Origin: a virus
Strand: one strand, 5' to 3'
IMG/VR virus record: IMGVR_UViG_3300028822_000274
Location: 1 to 64,000 of that record
DNA: 64,000 nt
The position numbers and the translations under genes were made by a program. Numbering within the stretch: the first letter of the stretch is position 1; every line of letters begins with the position of its first letter. The notes beneath the pieces are model-generated. The model was not told the origin of the DNA. It searched no databases and saw only the letters and a program-made list of their open reading frames with translations. Below are positions 21,803-30,781 of this stretch, one piece after another.

Positions 21803-22693
21803 ATGGATAAAGAACCAAAATTCGCTGTAGGTGGCAGTGACCCTGATTTAGCCAAAGCGAAGTCAGCGCTGTATTCTGCTCTTGTTGCTGACGCAAAAAT
21901 AGTCCGAGGAAGAATTGTATCTTTATTAGAGTTGCTGCTGCCTTATCTAAATGATCCTGCAAACTACACTGCTGACGGTACGCGTTTACTTTCAAGGCCA
22001 AAGTCAATTTTGATGGGAAGAATAAAAAGGTCTTTTCCTGAAATAATCAGGAAGATCGATTTCGATATAAGATCAAGCGTACGGTCAGCGATCAACACTA
22101 CAGTTGATAGCCAGATTGAATCGATGTCTAAAAAGAAACTACCTGTACCTACAAGGCAAGAAGCAGACATAGTAAAAGAAGAAGCTTTACTTGGTCTTGG
22201 ACGTGACTTCCCGAGAGGAAGTGGTGTGACTTACGAAAACCGTCTTTCAAGAATAGAGCGTGTTCACTCAAAGCAGCTTGAAAGAATAGTCGGCTCCACG
22301 CACACAGAAAATGCAAAAAGCAAAATAACCTCCGACGTAAGAACTGCTCTCTTACACTCAAGCCCTGGCCCCACTCCTGTTCAAAATGGAAGTCTGGCGA
22401 AAAAGGTCATGCGTCTGTCTTCTGCTGAATCAATGAGGCTTGTAAACGAAGCAGAATCCGGTTTGTTTGCGAGCGCTGGCGTAGAGTTTGCCTATTGGCG
22501 TTTGAGCCCATCTCACAAATGGGAAGGTGGTGGTGAAATTTGTGAACAAATGGCATCTCGCGAATCTTCAGACATAAATGCTCTTGTAAAGCAGCGTGAT
22601 GCTGCCTTGATGACAGAAGGACTGTACCTGATAAAGAATTGGCCCTCATATCCACATCCATTTTGTAAGTGCTTCGCTGAAGCCGCGATATAG
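21803..22693 (+). CDS. Head morphogenesis protein (SPP1 gp7-like)
   Basis: 296 aa. The C-terminus has FAYWRLSPSHKWEGGGEICEQM followed by a Pro/His/Cys motif (PHPFCKC), the hallmark of the SPP1 gp7 / Mu gpF minor head protein family. The N-terminal 200 residues are helical. Position after the portal agrees. There is no clear ribosome binding site; translation may be coupled to the portal stop 9 bases upstream. Confidence 0.75.
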   Translation: MDKEPKFAVGGSDPDLAKAKSALYSALVADAKIVRGRIVSLLELLLPYLNDPANYTADGTRLLSRPKSILMGRIKRSFPEIIRKIDFDIRSSVRSAINTTVDSQIESMSKKKLPVPTRQEADIVKEEALLGLGRDFPRGSGVTYENRLSRIERVHSKQLERIVGSTHTENAKSKITSDVRTALLHSSPGPTPVQNGSLAKKVMRLSSAESMRLVNEAESGLFASAGVEFAYWRLSPSHKWEGGGEICEQMASRESSDINALVKQRDAALMTEGLYLIKNWPSYPHPFCKCFAEAAI

Positions 22694-22763
22694 GAACCCC
22701 ACCCTTTTTTTATTTTTTCAGACCGATAGTGGCTGTTTTTTACTTTTGGTCTCTTCCCAATCG

Positions 22764-22792
22764 TTGAATTTATTTTGGGAGAGTGCTATCTA
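22764..22792 (+). promoter_or_regulatory. Promoter upstream of capsid genes
   Basis: TTGAAT at 22764-22769, a 17-base spacer and TGCTATCTA (extended -10; TATCTA 22787-22792). It would boost the scaffold and major capsid genes, whose transcript ends at the terminator at 24876-24907. Confidence 0.6.
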
Positions 22793-22875
22793 TGTTAGAG
22801 ACACTTTGACAGAGTTCTATGAATTTTTAGGCTCTGTTACAGATTTAGGAAAATCGATTCACAGGAGGTCGAAAA

Positions 22876-23055
22876 ATGGCGATGAACGCAGGACAAGTTG
22901 GTGGCGGGAATGGTGGCCAAACTGACATGGACCGTGGCAAGAGCCACGCATTCCCATATTCGAAGGGTCAGAGGAAGACCGGCAAAATCGGGGGTGGAAG
23001 CTCCGCTCCTAACCCGGTCGACAAAAGTGGTCTTTCGAGGCCCATGACCAAGTAA
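22876..23055 (+). CDS. Small Gly-rich head-region protein (59 aa)
   Basis: ATG 22876 has a strong AGGAGGT site 6 bases upstream. Composition is Gly-, Ser- and Lys-rich with few hydrophobic residues, so it is probably extended or disordered. It lies between the gp7-like protein and the scaffold, under the same promoter as the capsid. It may be a capsid-associated or decoration peptide; no family recognised. Confidence 0.7.
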   Translation: MAMNAGQVGGGNGGQTDMDRGKSHAFPYSKGQRKTGKIGGGSSAPNPVDKSGLSRPMTK

Positions 23056-23109
23056 CACTAGAAAGACACACACCTTCGACCCAGTTGAAAACACTTTTTG
23101 GAGGACCCT

Positions 23110-23868
23110 ATGCCAGACAAGACGAAACAAGACAATGACACACGGCAAGCGAGCGATGACAAAACCTCGCAGACACACGACATGACACCCCAGAGCGACA
23201 AGGCAGTCGAACCAACAAAGAGTTCCGAAAGGACTTATTCCGACAAGGAACTCTCAGAGCTTGTTGAAAAGGCGCGGGCTGAAGAGAAGAATAAGGTCTA
23301 CTCGAAGCTCGAATCTTTTAAATCAGAGAAGGAGAAAATCCTTTCAAATCTCGAAGAACTGCGGGAAGCAAAAAAACAATTGGAGGCAGACCGAGATTCT
23401 TTGAGGGAAGGACGCGCATCCGACTTGAAATCAGTGAACGAAGAGCTGAGCCAACTGCGAGAGCAGAATGAAAAACTCCAGCAGGCAATCGACGCCACGG
23501 TGGAAAACTCTTCTCGTCAGATTCGCGAACACGAATTGCGTGCTTACAAGGCCGATAAAATTCGTGAGGCCGGTTTGAAACTCACTGAGCTTGTCTCAGG
23601 GTCTTCCGAAGAGGAGATCGAAACTGCAATTAAGGCCGCAAAGAAGCGTGAGGACGAAATTGCCGAGCAGGTTCGCGAGCAGGTCAAAAAAGAGCTTGCT
23701 GGTGATCTCCCGAGGCCGATTTCGACCGACAGCTCCAGGGGCAGGGGACCTGATCCGCAGGTTAATGTCCAAGACAGAATGTCTGTGGCTCGATTGCCGC
23801 GAGACGAGTACCTCAAGCGGCGTGCGCAACTGTTGAGTGATGCGAGAATCAAGGCCGGGCTGGAGTAA
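23110..23868 (+). CDS. Scaffolding protein
   Basis: 252 aa. ATG 23110 is preferred to TTG 23098 because GGAGG sits 5 bases upstream. A disordered Gln/Asp/Thr-rich N-terminus precedes a long coiled coil (about residues 45-145, Glu/Lys/Leu-rich) and a helical C-terminus ending in a basic segment. This is the normal build of a phage capsid scaffold, placed directly before the major capsid protein. No protease motif is seen. Confidence 0.8.
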   Translation: MPDKTKQDNDTRQASDDKTSQTHDMTPQSDKAVEPTKSSERTYSDKELSELVEKARAEEKNKVYSKLESFKSEKEKILSNLEELREAKKQLEADRDSLREGRASDLKSVNEELSQLREQNEKLQQAIDATVENSSRQIREHELRAYKADKIREAGLKLTELVSGSSEEEIETAIKAAKKREDEIAEQVREQVKKELAGDLPRPISTDSSRGRGPDPQVNVQDRMSVARLPRDEYLKRRAQLLSDARIKAGLE

Positions 23869-23895
23869 AGCCCGCCATTTTAAGGAGGAATTAGA

Positions 23896-24858
23896 ATGCC
23901 TTTTTCAGCTGTAAGTACCGCCGCAGGAACCCACCTTGCACTGCCCCAAGCAATCCTCGACGTCTATTCGATGGACATCGAGCACGAAGCTCTTGGAATC
24001 ATGCGATTCGAGGAGTTTGCGACTCTGAAGACTGATCTGATGGCCCAGGCTGGCCAGACGATCACGATGAATCGCTACAACAATCTGACTCGCGGCTCTG
24101 CCCTCACGGAGAGCACGGAAATGTCGGAAGTGGCGATCACGGCAACCCAAAAAGCCATTACCGTTACCGAGTATGGTAACGCTGTTGGTGTCAGCGAGAA
24201 GCTGCTCAAGATGGCTCAAGACGACCTCTTGAAAGAATCCGCAGTTCTCTTGGGTCGTGACTACGCGGTCGTGAACGACCTGATGATTCGTGATGCCCTC
24301 GGTGGTGCCACCAACGTTCTGTACGGTGGTAACAACTCGTCCCGCGCTGCCATGGACGGAGCCGTTGACTTTTTCGACGTTGAAATTCTCCGGCAAGGCG
24401 TGGAGACTCTCCAGACCAACAATGCCCCGAAATTCATGGGTGATTTTTACGTCTGCTTCATCCATCCCCACCAGGCTGCGTACCTGAAGAGGGACCCTGA
24501 CTGGGTTGCCGCGCAGAACTATGCTGGCACCCGCAATCTGTTCAGTGGTGAGTTGGGCCGCTGGGAAGACGTGGTCTTCATCGGCACCACTCATTGCCGT
24601 AACGGTGCCGCTGGCACATCCGATCCGGGCTACCTGGCGGCGTTGGCTAATGCCGCGACTGGCGGAGCTTCGAACGCTAATGTGTATGAAGCGCTTCTGT
24701 TCGCCGATTCCGCAGTCGGTAAAGCCATGGCGCTGCCGGTAGAAATGCGTGACGGTGGGACCATGGATTACGGCAGGAAACACGGGCTGGCCTGGTACTC
24801 GATCATGGGTTCCGGAGTCCTGGAAGATGATTTCATCGTCCGTCTTGAGACCGTCTAA
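23896..24858 (+). CDS. Major capsid protein (N4 gp56-like)
   Basis: 320 aa, AAGGAGG upstream, followed by a strong terminator. The sequence pattern (AGQTITMNRYNNLTRG, TVTEYGNAVGVSEKL, a KESAVLLGRDYAVVNDLMI helix, then Asn/Gly-rich strands) matches the N4 gp56 branch of HK97-fold capsid proteins. Codon use is cleaner and GC higher than in neighbours, as expected of the most expressed structural gene. Forms the icosahedral shell. Confidence 0.82.
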   Translation: MPFSAVSTAAGTHLALPQAILDVYSMDIEHEALGIMRFEEFATLKTDLMAQAGQTITMNRYNNLTRGSALTESTEMSEVAITATQKAITVTEYGNAVGVSEKLLKMAQDDLLKESAVLLGRDYAVVNDLMIRDALGGATNVLYGGNNSSRAAMDGAVDFFDVEILRQGVETLQTNNAPKFMGDFYVCFIHPHQAAYLKRDPDWVAAQNYAGTRNLFSGELGRWEDVVFIGTTHCRNGAAGTSDPGYLAALANAATGGASNANVYEALLFADSAVGKAMALPVEMRDGGTMDYGRKHGLAWYSIMGSGVLEDDFIVRLETV

Positions 24859-24875
24859 GGTCTGCACGTTTGGGT

Positions 24876-24907
24876 GTGGCCCCCGGAAACGGGGGCTACG
24901 CTTTTTT
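24876..24907 (+). terminator. Rho-independent terminator after capsid gene
   Basis: GTGGCCCCCG (24876-24885), GAAA tetraloop, CGGGGGCTAC (24890-24899): 10 pairs with one G-U, then GC and six T. Confidence 0.9.
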
Positions 24908-24931
24908 GTCTCAAATCTTTAAGGAGTCATT

Positions 24932-25321
24932 ATGGCTTACAAGAAATCGAAGAAGTTGACGAAGAAGGACACTACAAAGAAGAGTGAAAAACCTTCCGTG
25001 ACTGAGAAAAAAGCTATGGACTCTACTAAGAAGGAAGAAAAGCCCGCACCTATTCCCGAAGAGGAAGAGGTGGTTGAAAAAGTTGCTCTTCCTAAAGAGT
25101 CTCCGCTTGAGAAAAAGATCGAGGAAGAAAAACCACCGAAAGAGCTGGACAAGCTCCCTGTCGCTCTTCCCAGCGAGGAAGCGAAACAGTACGAGACTTC
25201 GGTCGCTCTCAAAACTACCGTCAAACGTTGCGGTGTGTGGTTCAAGCTCGTCACCGGAAAAAAGGTTACCGGGACGAAAGAGCAAATTGCGTACCTTCGG
25301 TCATGTGGACTGGTGAAATGA
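24932..25321 (+). CDS. Lys/Glu-rich protein with small C-terminal domain
   Basis: 129 aa, AAGGAG upstream. The first ~85 residues are Lys/Glu/Pro-rich and disordered. The last ~40 (VKRCGVWFKLVTGKKVTG...) are a compact basic domain. This build resembles small head-tail or decoration proteins found after capsid genes. Role inferred from position only. Confidence 0.6.
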   Translation: MAYKKSKKLTKKDTTKKSEKPSVTEKKAMDSTKKEEKPAPIPEEEEVVEKVALPKESPLEKKIEEEKPPKELDKLPVALPSEEAKQYETSVALKTTVKRCGVWFKLVTGKKVTGTKEQIAYLRSCGLVK

Positions 25322-25331
25322 GAGAGGCATC

Positions 25332-26102
25332 GTGGCAACATACAACGAGATCATCAATACGGTTCGTAGGCGGGTAGCCGACTACAAAGAGAATCGAGTT
25401 TACTCTGACGAGTATTACTCAGACGCTGTCTCGTTCGCGCTCAGCAAACTAAGCCACGATTTTTCTGAAAACTACGCCACTGTCTCTGACGTACCTACCT
25501 TCAGAGTATTCCTTCTGACAAAACTTGCTGTCATCGAGATGTGCTACGTCCGCGCTGCGGAATTTGTCGATGTCGATGCTGGCGAGGAAATTTCTGGGAG
25601 CGCCCATTCAATCAAGGTCCCTGATCTTGAAATAGACGGCGAGGGCACTTCTCCCAGTGAGGCTGCTCAGTCTTGGTTGCGGTATGCTCAGAGTCTACAG
25701 AATGAGTATGATGGCGAACTTGCTCATTCTGGGGGATCCTCAAATGCTGCAGAGGTTCAAGTAGCCAACCTGAAGCGTATCTCTTTGACCACAGGCGGTT
25801 ACAGGAAATATGCTCTTGATCGTGGTCTTGCTGCTGTGACTGTTTCTGCTGTTGTTGCTGACAACAAAGTCACTCTGTCTTGGTCAATACTTTATGACGA
25901 AACTTTCATGGCCTATGAAGTTCTTAGGGGCACCTCATTATCCATGGAAAATGAAGAACGAGTGGCTTATATCACAGACAACCAGAAAAGCTCTTATGTT
26001 GATATTGTCCCTGATTCCGGGACGTATTACTATCGGGTTAAAACGGTCAACCCGAACAATATCAAGAATGCTGGGAACACCCTGACTGTGGTGGTGCCGT
26101 AA
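25332..26102 (+). CDS. Head-tail adaptor with C-terminal FN3-like domain
   Basis: 256 aa from GTG 25332 with GAGAGG upstream. Residues 1-135 are helical (EIINTVRRRVADY...SDEYYSDAVSFAL), as in connector proteins that dock on the portal. Residues about 165-256 have the beta pattern of a fibronectin type III or Ig-like fold (NKVTLSWSI, YEVLRG, YYYRVKTVN). Position after the capsid genes supports an adaptor role. The added Ig-like module could decorate the neck. Confidence 0.65.
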   Translation: MATYNEIINTVRRRVADYKENRVYSDEYYSDAVSFALSKLSHDFSENYATVSDVPTFRVFLLTKLAVIEMCYVRAAEFVDVDAGEEISGSAHSIKVPDLEIDGEGTSPSEAAQSWLRYAQSLQNEYDGELAHSGGSSNAAEVQVANLKRISLTTGGYRKYALDRGLAAVTVSAVVADNKVTLSWSILYDETFMAYEVLRGTSLSMENEERVAYITDNQKSSYVDIVPDSGTYYYRVKTVNPNNIKNAGNTLTVVVP

Positions 26103-26518
26103 TGCTGACTGAGGTACATATTCAGAGGATGGTAGATAACGCCATCACCAAGTATGACTCTGGACCTATTATGTATTATCCATACGAAGCAGGAGCTGTG
26201 GATATTTACAAACAGCGGACGAAGTCATTCGGAACAGCGGTGTATCTCGTTGGCAGAGCGATCCTGAACCCTACAAAAGAACAGATTTCAGTCATAGGTA
26301 ATGAGGAGCGCTACGACGTAGCGTTCCTCTTTTCCAGGCTTGAAATGATCAAGAAGTTTCCGTCTGCTTCTGAGGGTGAATGGATAAACGTAGATGGAGA
26401 ATTTTCGTGGTGGGATAGAAGGTATAAGATTGAAAAGGTGGCTCCGTCAGGACAAATCGGAGCTTCTTTTTCTCTGGTGATTGCCCTTGGCATGACGATT
26501 CAGGGAAGTCGTGATTGA
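26102..26518 (+). CDS. Head closure / neck protein
   Basis: 138 aa, starting in the previous stop (TAATG at 26100-26104). The beta-rich C-terminal half (EWINVDGEFSWWDRRYKIEKV) resembles head closure proteins, which seal the portal and bind the tail. Assignment rests on size, pattern and location between the adaptor and the tail completion protein. Confidence 0.6.
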   Translation: MLTEVHIQRMVDNAITKYDSGPIMYYPYEAGAVDIYKQRTKSFGTAVYLVGRAILNPTKEQISVIGNEERYDVAFLFSRLEMIKKFPSASEGEWINVDGEFSWWDRRYKIEKVAPSGQIGASFSLVIALGMTIQGSRD

Positions 26519-27000
26519 TGACCTCTAGCAAGCAAAGCTCTGTACGGCTAACTGGTGACTGGGAACGTTTTAGAGCCTGGTGTAGCTGGATCGTAAACGG
26601 CGGCCATATGGCAGAGCTTGAGAAAATGGGAGAGCAAATCGGGGGTTTGGTTAGAGGTACACTCAGACGTCATATCACGGCGCAAGACCTGGGATGGAAG
26701 AAGCTCTCTGATCACACAATACAAAAAAAAGGACACCCCGTAGTCTATGTGGATAGTGGAACGTATGTGAGTAGCATAGGAGTAGAAGTACAAAAACAAA
26801 ACACATACGATTTAACAATAAGCATCTTTCCGGACGGTTATTATGAAGAACGCGGCAAAGAAATTGCTGAAATAGCTTTCTACATGGAATACGGAACGAA
26901 GGATATGCCAGCAAGACCTCTTTGGAGACCTGTTTATGAAGCAACCAGGAACATGGAAGAGATCGTGAATTTTGACATGGAAAGGGTGTTTTCTCCATGA
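26518..27000 (+). CDS. Tail completion protein (HK97 gp10-like)
   Basis: 160 aa. ATG 26518 overlaps the upstream stop (TGATG). The C-terminal motif FYMEYGTKDMPARPLWRPVYE is characteristic of HK97 gp10 / tail completion proteins, which connect the neck to the tail tube. Preceding helical segments agree with the family. Ends by ATGA overlap with the next gene. Confidence 0.75.
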   Translation: MTSSKQSSVRLTGDWERFRAWCSWIVNGGHMAELEKMGEQIGGLVRGTLRRHITAQDLGWKKLSDHTIQKKGHPVVYVDSGTYVSSIGVEVQKQNTYDLTISIFPDGYYEERGKEIAEIAFYMEYGTKDMPARPLWRPVYEATRNMEEIVNFDMERVFSP

Positions 27001-27704
27001 CGTCTCTGGCTACCACACTAAAAGCGATAGACGCTGCATTGATAGCCAAATACAGCGGAATAACGATAACTACGAGCGATGGAGATACGGCCGTAACTCC
27101 TTTCATAGAATCCCCTCTGCCAGAGGTTTTTGATGAAAGGTCATTTCCTTCAATATCGATAAAACTCCTGTCTGTTCTTCCTGATTACACGAGGATTTAT
27201 GAGTCAGAAGATTTCAACGAAGAAGAAACTGACTACGACGTTACAGTAGATCCACCTGTCAGGAGCATGAGGAGCAAACCTCTTCCGTATCGTATTTTGT
27301 ATTCCGTTGACACATGGCATAGAGCCAGAGCAGGTGAATCTAGGGATCTTGTCACGGAGGCAATTCTCCATAAAACAAGACCTAGAGGTAGTATGACCGT
27401 CCAAAACATAGATGGAGTCGACATAGACGTTTGGATGTTTTGGGAGGGCGGGATACGAACACTCGACGAGATAGATGTTGACGAAATTATCTATCACAAA
27501 ACTTTGAGTGTTGTTATATTGGCTTACTTAAGCACAACTAAGGCTGACACTGTGTCTGAAGAAAAAGCTGTTACTACTGTTGATTTGGACATATACAACA
27601 GACATGTTGAAACCGACTCAACTGGAACAACGGTTGATGACTCTAAGAACGTGAAAGACATTTCAATACGTGTTACAGATACAGATGTCGAAGTGAGTCC
27701 ATGA
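26997..27704 (+). CDS. Probable tail terminator protein
   Basis: 235 aa, starting by ATGA overlap. The first ~180 residues form alternating strands and helices (SISIKLLSVLPDYTRIYES, LPYRILYSVDTWHRAR) as in tail terminator or neck proteins. The last ~50 are an acidic Thr/Asp/Val-rich strand region. It directly precedes the sheath gene, the usual place of the tail terminator. Role by position and general pattern. Confidence 0.55.
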   Translation: MTSLATTLKAIDAALIAKYSGITITTSDGDTAVTPFIESPLPEVFDERSFPSISIKLLSVLPDYTRIYESEDFNEEETDYDVTVDPPVRSMRSKPLPYRILYSVDTWHRARAGESRDLVTEAILHKTRPRGSMTVQNIDGVDIDVWMFWEGGIRTLDEIDVDEIIYHKTLSVVILAYLSTTKADTVSEEKAVTTVDLDIYNRHVETDSTGTTVDDSKNVKDISIRVTDTDVEVSP

Positions 27705-27788
27705 TGAGTTTTCACTCCTCCGGAATGCGCTTTTGACATTGGTGTTCTTTAGTGGAGGAGCAAAGCGTTTGTCGCAAAGGAGTAAATG

Positions 27789-30242
27789 ATGCCAATTTAT
27801 ACGTTTCCAGATGTGTACGCGGAGGAGGTAACCTCTCTTGAGGGTCCTATCCAAGCCGCTGCAGTAGGCAAAGGTGGTCTGCAGGCAGTGACTCAGAAGG
27901 GTCCTCCTGGAATCCCGATCAGGACTCGGACCTTCGACGCGTGGAAAGAGATTTTTGGTGGTTATGAGGCTGCGGCTCGTGGCGATGCGGCTTACGAGGC
28001 CAAGGCGTTTTTCGCTGAGGGTGGCTTCGAGTTGATCACCGTTCGCCAGGTGGCCTACACCGACATCGACGACAAGACGACCTTTGTTGGCGGTGTTGCA
28101 TCGAGGACCATCGATACTGACGGTGTTGCTGCGACTGCTGCTACGAAAACAGGGGCTGTCGGTACGTACGCCATGTCTGCAGGTGATACCGTTGTAGTAG
28201 ACGTCGATGACGCCGGTGACGCTACGGCAACGTTTGACGCTGCTGCCGGATATGTCGAAGACACGACTGGTTATCCTGTCGCAGATCAAGACGGTCTAAC
28301 CATCACCCTCAAAATTGATAATGGTGCTACCCAGACAGTGACGTTCTCCGGAGCAACCACAACTGTTGCTGGCATCATCGATCAAATCAATGCCCAGATT
28401 TACGGTGGTTACGCAACGGAAAATGGCGGGCAGCTCAGGATCGTCAGTGACAAGCTCGGAACTGGGAGTTCTGTGGAAATCACTGGTGGTACCCACGGTT
28501 TGACGTTTGGTGCTGCCACTGCCGGTACCGGTGATGTTGTTGACATTCGTGCAGTCACTGCCACTGAGGTTAAAACTGTCATCGAGGCCGACACCACTGC
28601 GACTGTGACGGTGAATGCAGATGGATCATTTACGATTTCTTCCCCGACGACTGGCGCTGCCTCTGAGCTGGACTTTACCGGCGGTACTGGCCTCACTGCT
28701 CTCGGCCTTTCGGTCGAAACCATCGTCGGAACTGCAGCAGGTGCGACGTTCAACACGTTGACACTTCAATGCGGCTACCGCAGCTACACTGCTCCAGGAG
28801 TTTATGGTAATCTGTTGAAGGCGAAGATCACCCAGAATCCGAGGCATGCGTCTGCAGGAGCTGGATCCGACATCGCCGCTGACATTACCGCTTCGGATAC
28901 GTCCGTCCAGGTTGTTTCGGCACAAGGGATCAATGCTGGCTCAGTGATTAAGGTCACTGATGGTACGAACACCGAGTACAAAGAGGTGACCGGTGTGAGA
29001 ACCACTGTTGTGGCCGGAGTCGTATCATTCTTCGTCGACATCGATGGCACGTTCTCCAACCCCTATGTGACTGGTGTTACCACGCTTCAAACCCAGGAGT
29101 TCGACATCCAGGTGTACGAGGGCGATGTTTTGGTCGAGACATGGCCTCAGTTGTCGATGCTCGATACCGCTGACAACTACGTCGAAACGGTCATCAACGA
29201 TGAGAATTTCGGTTCGAAGTACATCGTAGCGACCGACCTTGACGCTGCTGCCGGACTCGGTGCTGATCTTCCTGCCAGTGATTCTGCTGCTACAGCTCTT
29301 TCTGGTGGATCCTCTGAGATCGTTGGCTTGGCCGACACTCACTGGATTGGATCCTCGACAGGCAAGACAGGTCTGTATGCGTGGGATGAGATCAACGAGT
29401 TCATGCCGTTCTGTACGCCTGGTAACAACAACGCTGCTCTCGTCCATGCTGCTGCGGCTTATGCCAAGGACAGAATCTGGATGGAGTACCTGACCTACGT
29501 TGACACTGGCATGGCCGGTGCTGACGCTGTGGCGTATCGTGAGTCCATCCTCGGTGTTGATTCGAGTTACGTGTCTCTGTACGCCGGTGGCGAGAAGGTC
29601 TTCGACCCTGCTGGTTCCGGGTCCGCTCCACGGCGTCTCATCTCTGGCCTGGGTGCCATGATGGGTATCCGTGCCCGCGTTGATTCTTTGTCCGATTCTG
29701 GACCGTGGGAAGCCCCCGCTGGCCAGGGCGACTTCGGTGTCCTCCGCTCTGCCCTCGACGTTGCTACCGAGTACAGCAACACCGACCACGGGCTGATGAA
29801 CGACGCTCACATCAACGTCATCAGGAAGTTCTCAAACACGAGTGCTCCGGTTGTTTGGGGTACCAGAACTCTGGACGCTTCTGTGCCGCAGAAGTTCCGG
29901 TACATTCCAGTACGCAGGTTCTTCCAGTTTGTGGAGAAATCGATTGTCGACTCCACTCGTTGGGCTGTGTTCCGGAACAACAACGACAACCTGTGGGTGC
30001 GGCTGAAAGATCGTATCAGTGATTTCCTTCTGGGTCTGTTGGGTGACGGGGCTTTCCCGACCACCGAGGCGGCAACCGCGTACTTCGTCAAGATCGGATT
30101 CGCTGACGGAACCATGGACAGCGACGACGTTGACAGCGGCAAGGTCATCGGACAAATCGCACTCGCTCCGAACAAGCCGGGCGAATTCATCATTTTCCGT
30201 TTCAGCCAATACACTGCTGGAGCGGATGTAACTGAGGCATAA
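27789..30242 (+). CDS. Tail sheath protein with inserted domain
   Basis: 817 aa. ATG 27789 is best spaced from GGAG; 27786 is also possible. The C-terminal part (INVIRKFSNTSAPVVWGTRTL...YIPVRRFFQFVEKSI) is the conserved core of contractile tail sheaths. An insertion of roughly residues 105-450 makes it longer than T4 gp18. Its first part contains two similar beta segments (about 170-242 and 257-310) resembling flagellin/FliD hook-IN repeats. It contracts around the tube to drive DNA delivery. The insert probably faces outward. Confidence 0.88.
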   Translation: MPIYTFPDVYAEEVTSLEGPIQAAAVGKGGLQAVTQKGPPGIPIRTRTFDAWKEIFGGYEAAARGDAAYEAKAFFAEGGFELITVRQVAYTDIDDKTTFVGGVASRTIDTDGVAATAATKTGAVGTYAMSAGDTVVVDVDDAGDATATFDAAAGYVEDTTGYPVADQDGLTITLKIDNGATQTVTFSGATTTVAGIIDQINAQIYGGYATENGGQLRIVSDKLGTGSSVEITGGTHGLTFGAATAGTGDVVDIRAVTATEVKTVIEADTTATVTVNADGSFTISSPTTGAASELDFTGGTGLTALGLSVETIVGTAAGATFNTLTLQCGYRSYTAPGVYGNLLKAKITQNPRHASAGAGSDIAADITASDTSVQVVSAQGINAGSVIKVTDGTNTEYKEVTGVRTTVVAGVVSFFVDIDGTFSNPYVTGVTTLQTQEFDIQVYEGDVLVETWPQLSMLDTADNYVETVINDENFGSKYIVATDLDAAAGLGADLPASDSAATALSGGSSEIVGLADTHWIGSSTGKTGLYAWDEINEFMPFCTPGNNNAALVHAAAAYAKDRIWMEYLTYVDTGMAGADAVAYRESILGVDSSYVSLYAGGEKVFDPAGSGSAPRRLISGLGAMMGIRARVDSLSDSGPWEAPAGQGDFGVLRSALDVATEYSNTDHGLMNDAHINVIRKFSNTSAPVVWGTRTLDASVPQKFRYIPVRRFFQFVEKSIVDSTRWAVFRNNNDNLWVRLKDRISDFLLGLLGDGAFPTTEAATAYFVKIGFADGTMDSDDVDSGKVIGQIALAPNKPGEFIIFRFSQYTAGADVTEA

Positions 30243-30267
30243 ACAGCTTCGAGACTGGAGGAAATAG

Positions 30268-30723
30268 ATGCCTGATCCGTATCGCAATTTTAAGTTCGAG
30301 GTTGAAATCGATGGTTTCGTCAGGGCTGGCTTCTCGATGGTGAGTGGACTCAGCGACACCACCGAGGACATCACATACCGGGAGGGAGGGGAGAATGAGA
30401 CTCCTCACCATCTCCCAGGGCAGACCACATTCAATGACCTCACTCTGTCGCGTGGTTCGTCGGATGATTCTGATTTCATCTCTTGGCGAGAGGAGATCTT
30501 TGACATCGACAAATCGAACGGTGCTCAGGGTGACAATGAGTCGTTCCGGCGTTCGCTGACGATTTATCTCAAGGATAAATCCGGTGCGAGGGTCAAGAAG
30601 TGGAAAGTTCGGAGGGCTTGGCCCAAGGAATTCACCACTGAAGATCTCGACGCCAGTGGAAACGATGTTTTGATTGAAAATATCGTCCTCGCCAATGAGG
30701 GCGTGAAAAAAGAGACATTGTAA
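30268..30723 (+). CDS. Tail tube protein (T4 gp19-like)
   Basis: 151 aa, GGAGG upstream. The pattern MPDPYRNFKFEVEIDG, then FSMVSGLSDTTEDITYREGG and a KKWKVRRAWPKEF strand with a C-terminal ENIVLANEG, is the gp19 / contractile tail tube family. It stacks as hexamers inside the sheath. Directly follows the sheath gene as usual. Confidence 0.92.
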   Translation: MPDPYRNFKFEVEIDGFVRAGFSMVSGLSDTTEDITYREGGENETPHHLPGQTTFNDLTLSRGSSDDSDFISWREEIFDIDKSNGAQGDNESFRRSLTIYLKDKSGARVKKWKVRRAWPKEFTTEDLDASGNDVLIENIVLANEGVKKETL

Positions 30724-30733
30724 GTAACACGTA

Positions 30734-30762
30734 GTTGTTTCGGCATAAGCCACAACAATTTT
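30734..30762 (+). terminator. Weak terminator/attenuator after tube gene
   Basis: GTTGT...GGC (30734-30744) pairs with GCC-ACAAC with a 3-base bulge, then AATTTT. It could lower transcription beyond the abundant sheath and tube. Confidence 0.3.
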
Positions 30763-30781
30763 GACCACAGGAGACAATTCA

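Noticed and set aside
23905-24867. 320-codon minus-strand frame across the capsid gene
   Set aside because: Long antisense frames arise from the capsid gene's codon bias; no start signals.
27705-27786. TTGACA near 27733 as sheath promoter
   Set aside because: No -10 element at 16-18 bases; the CTCCTCC/GGAGGAG complementarity is short with a long loop.
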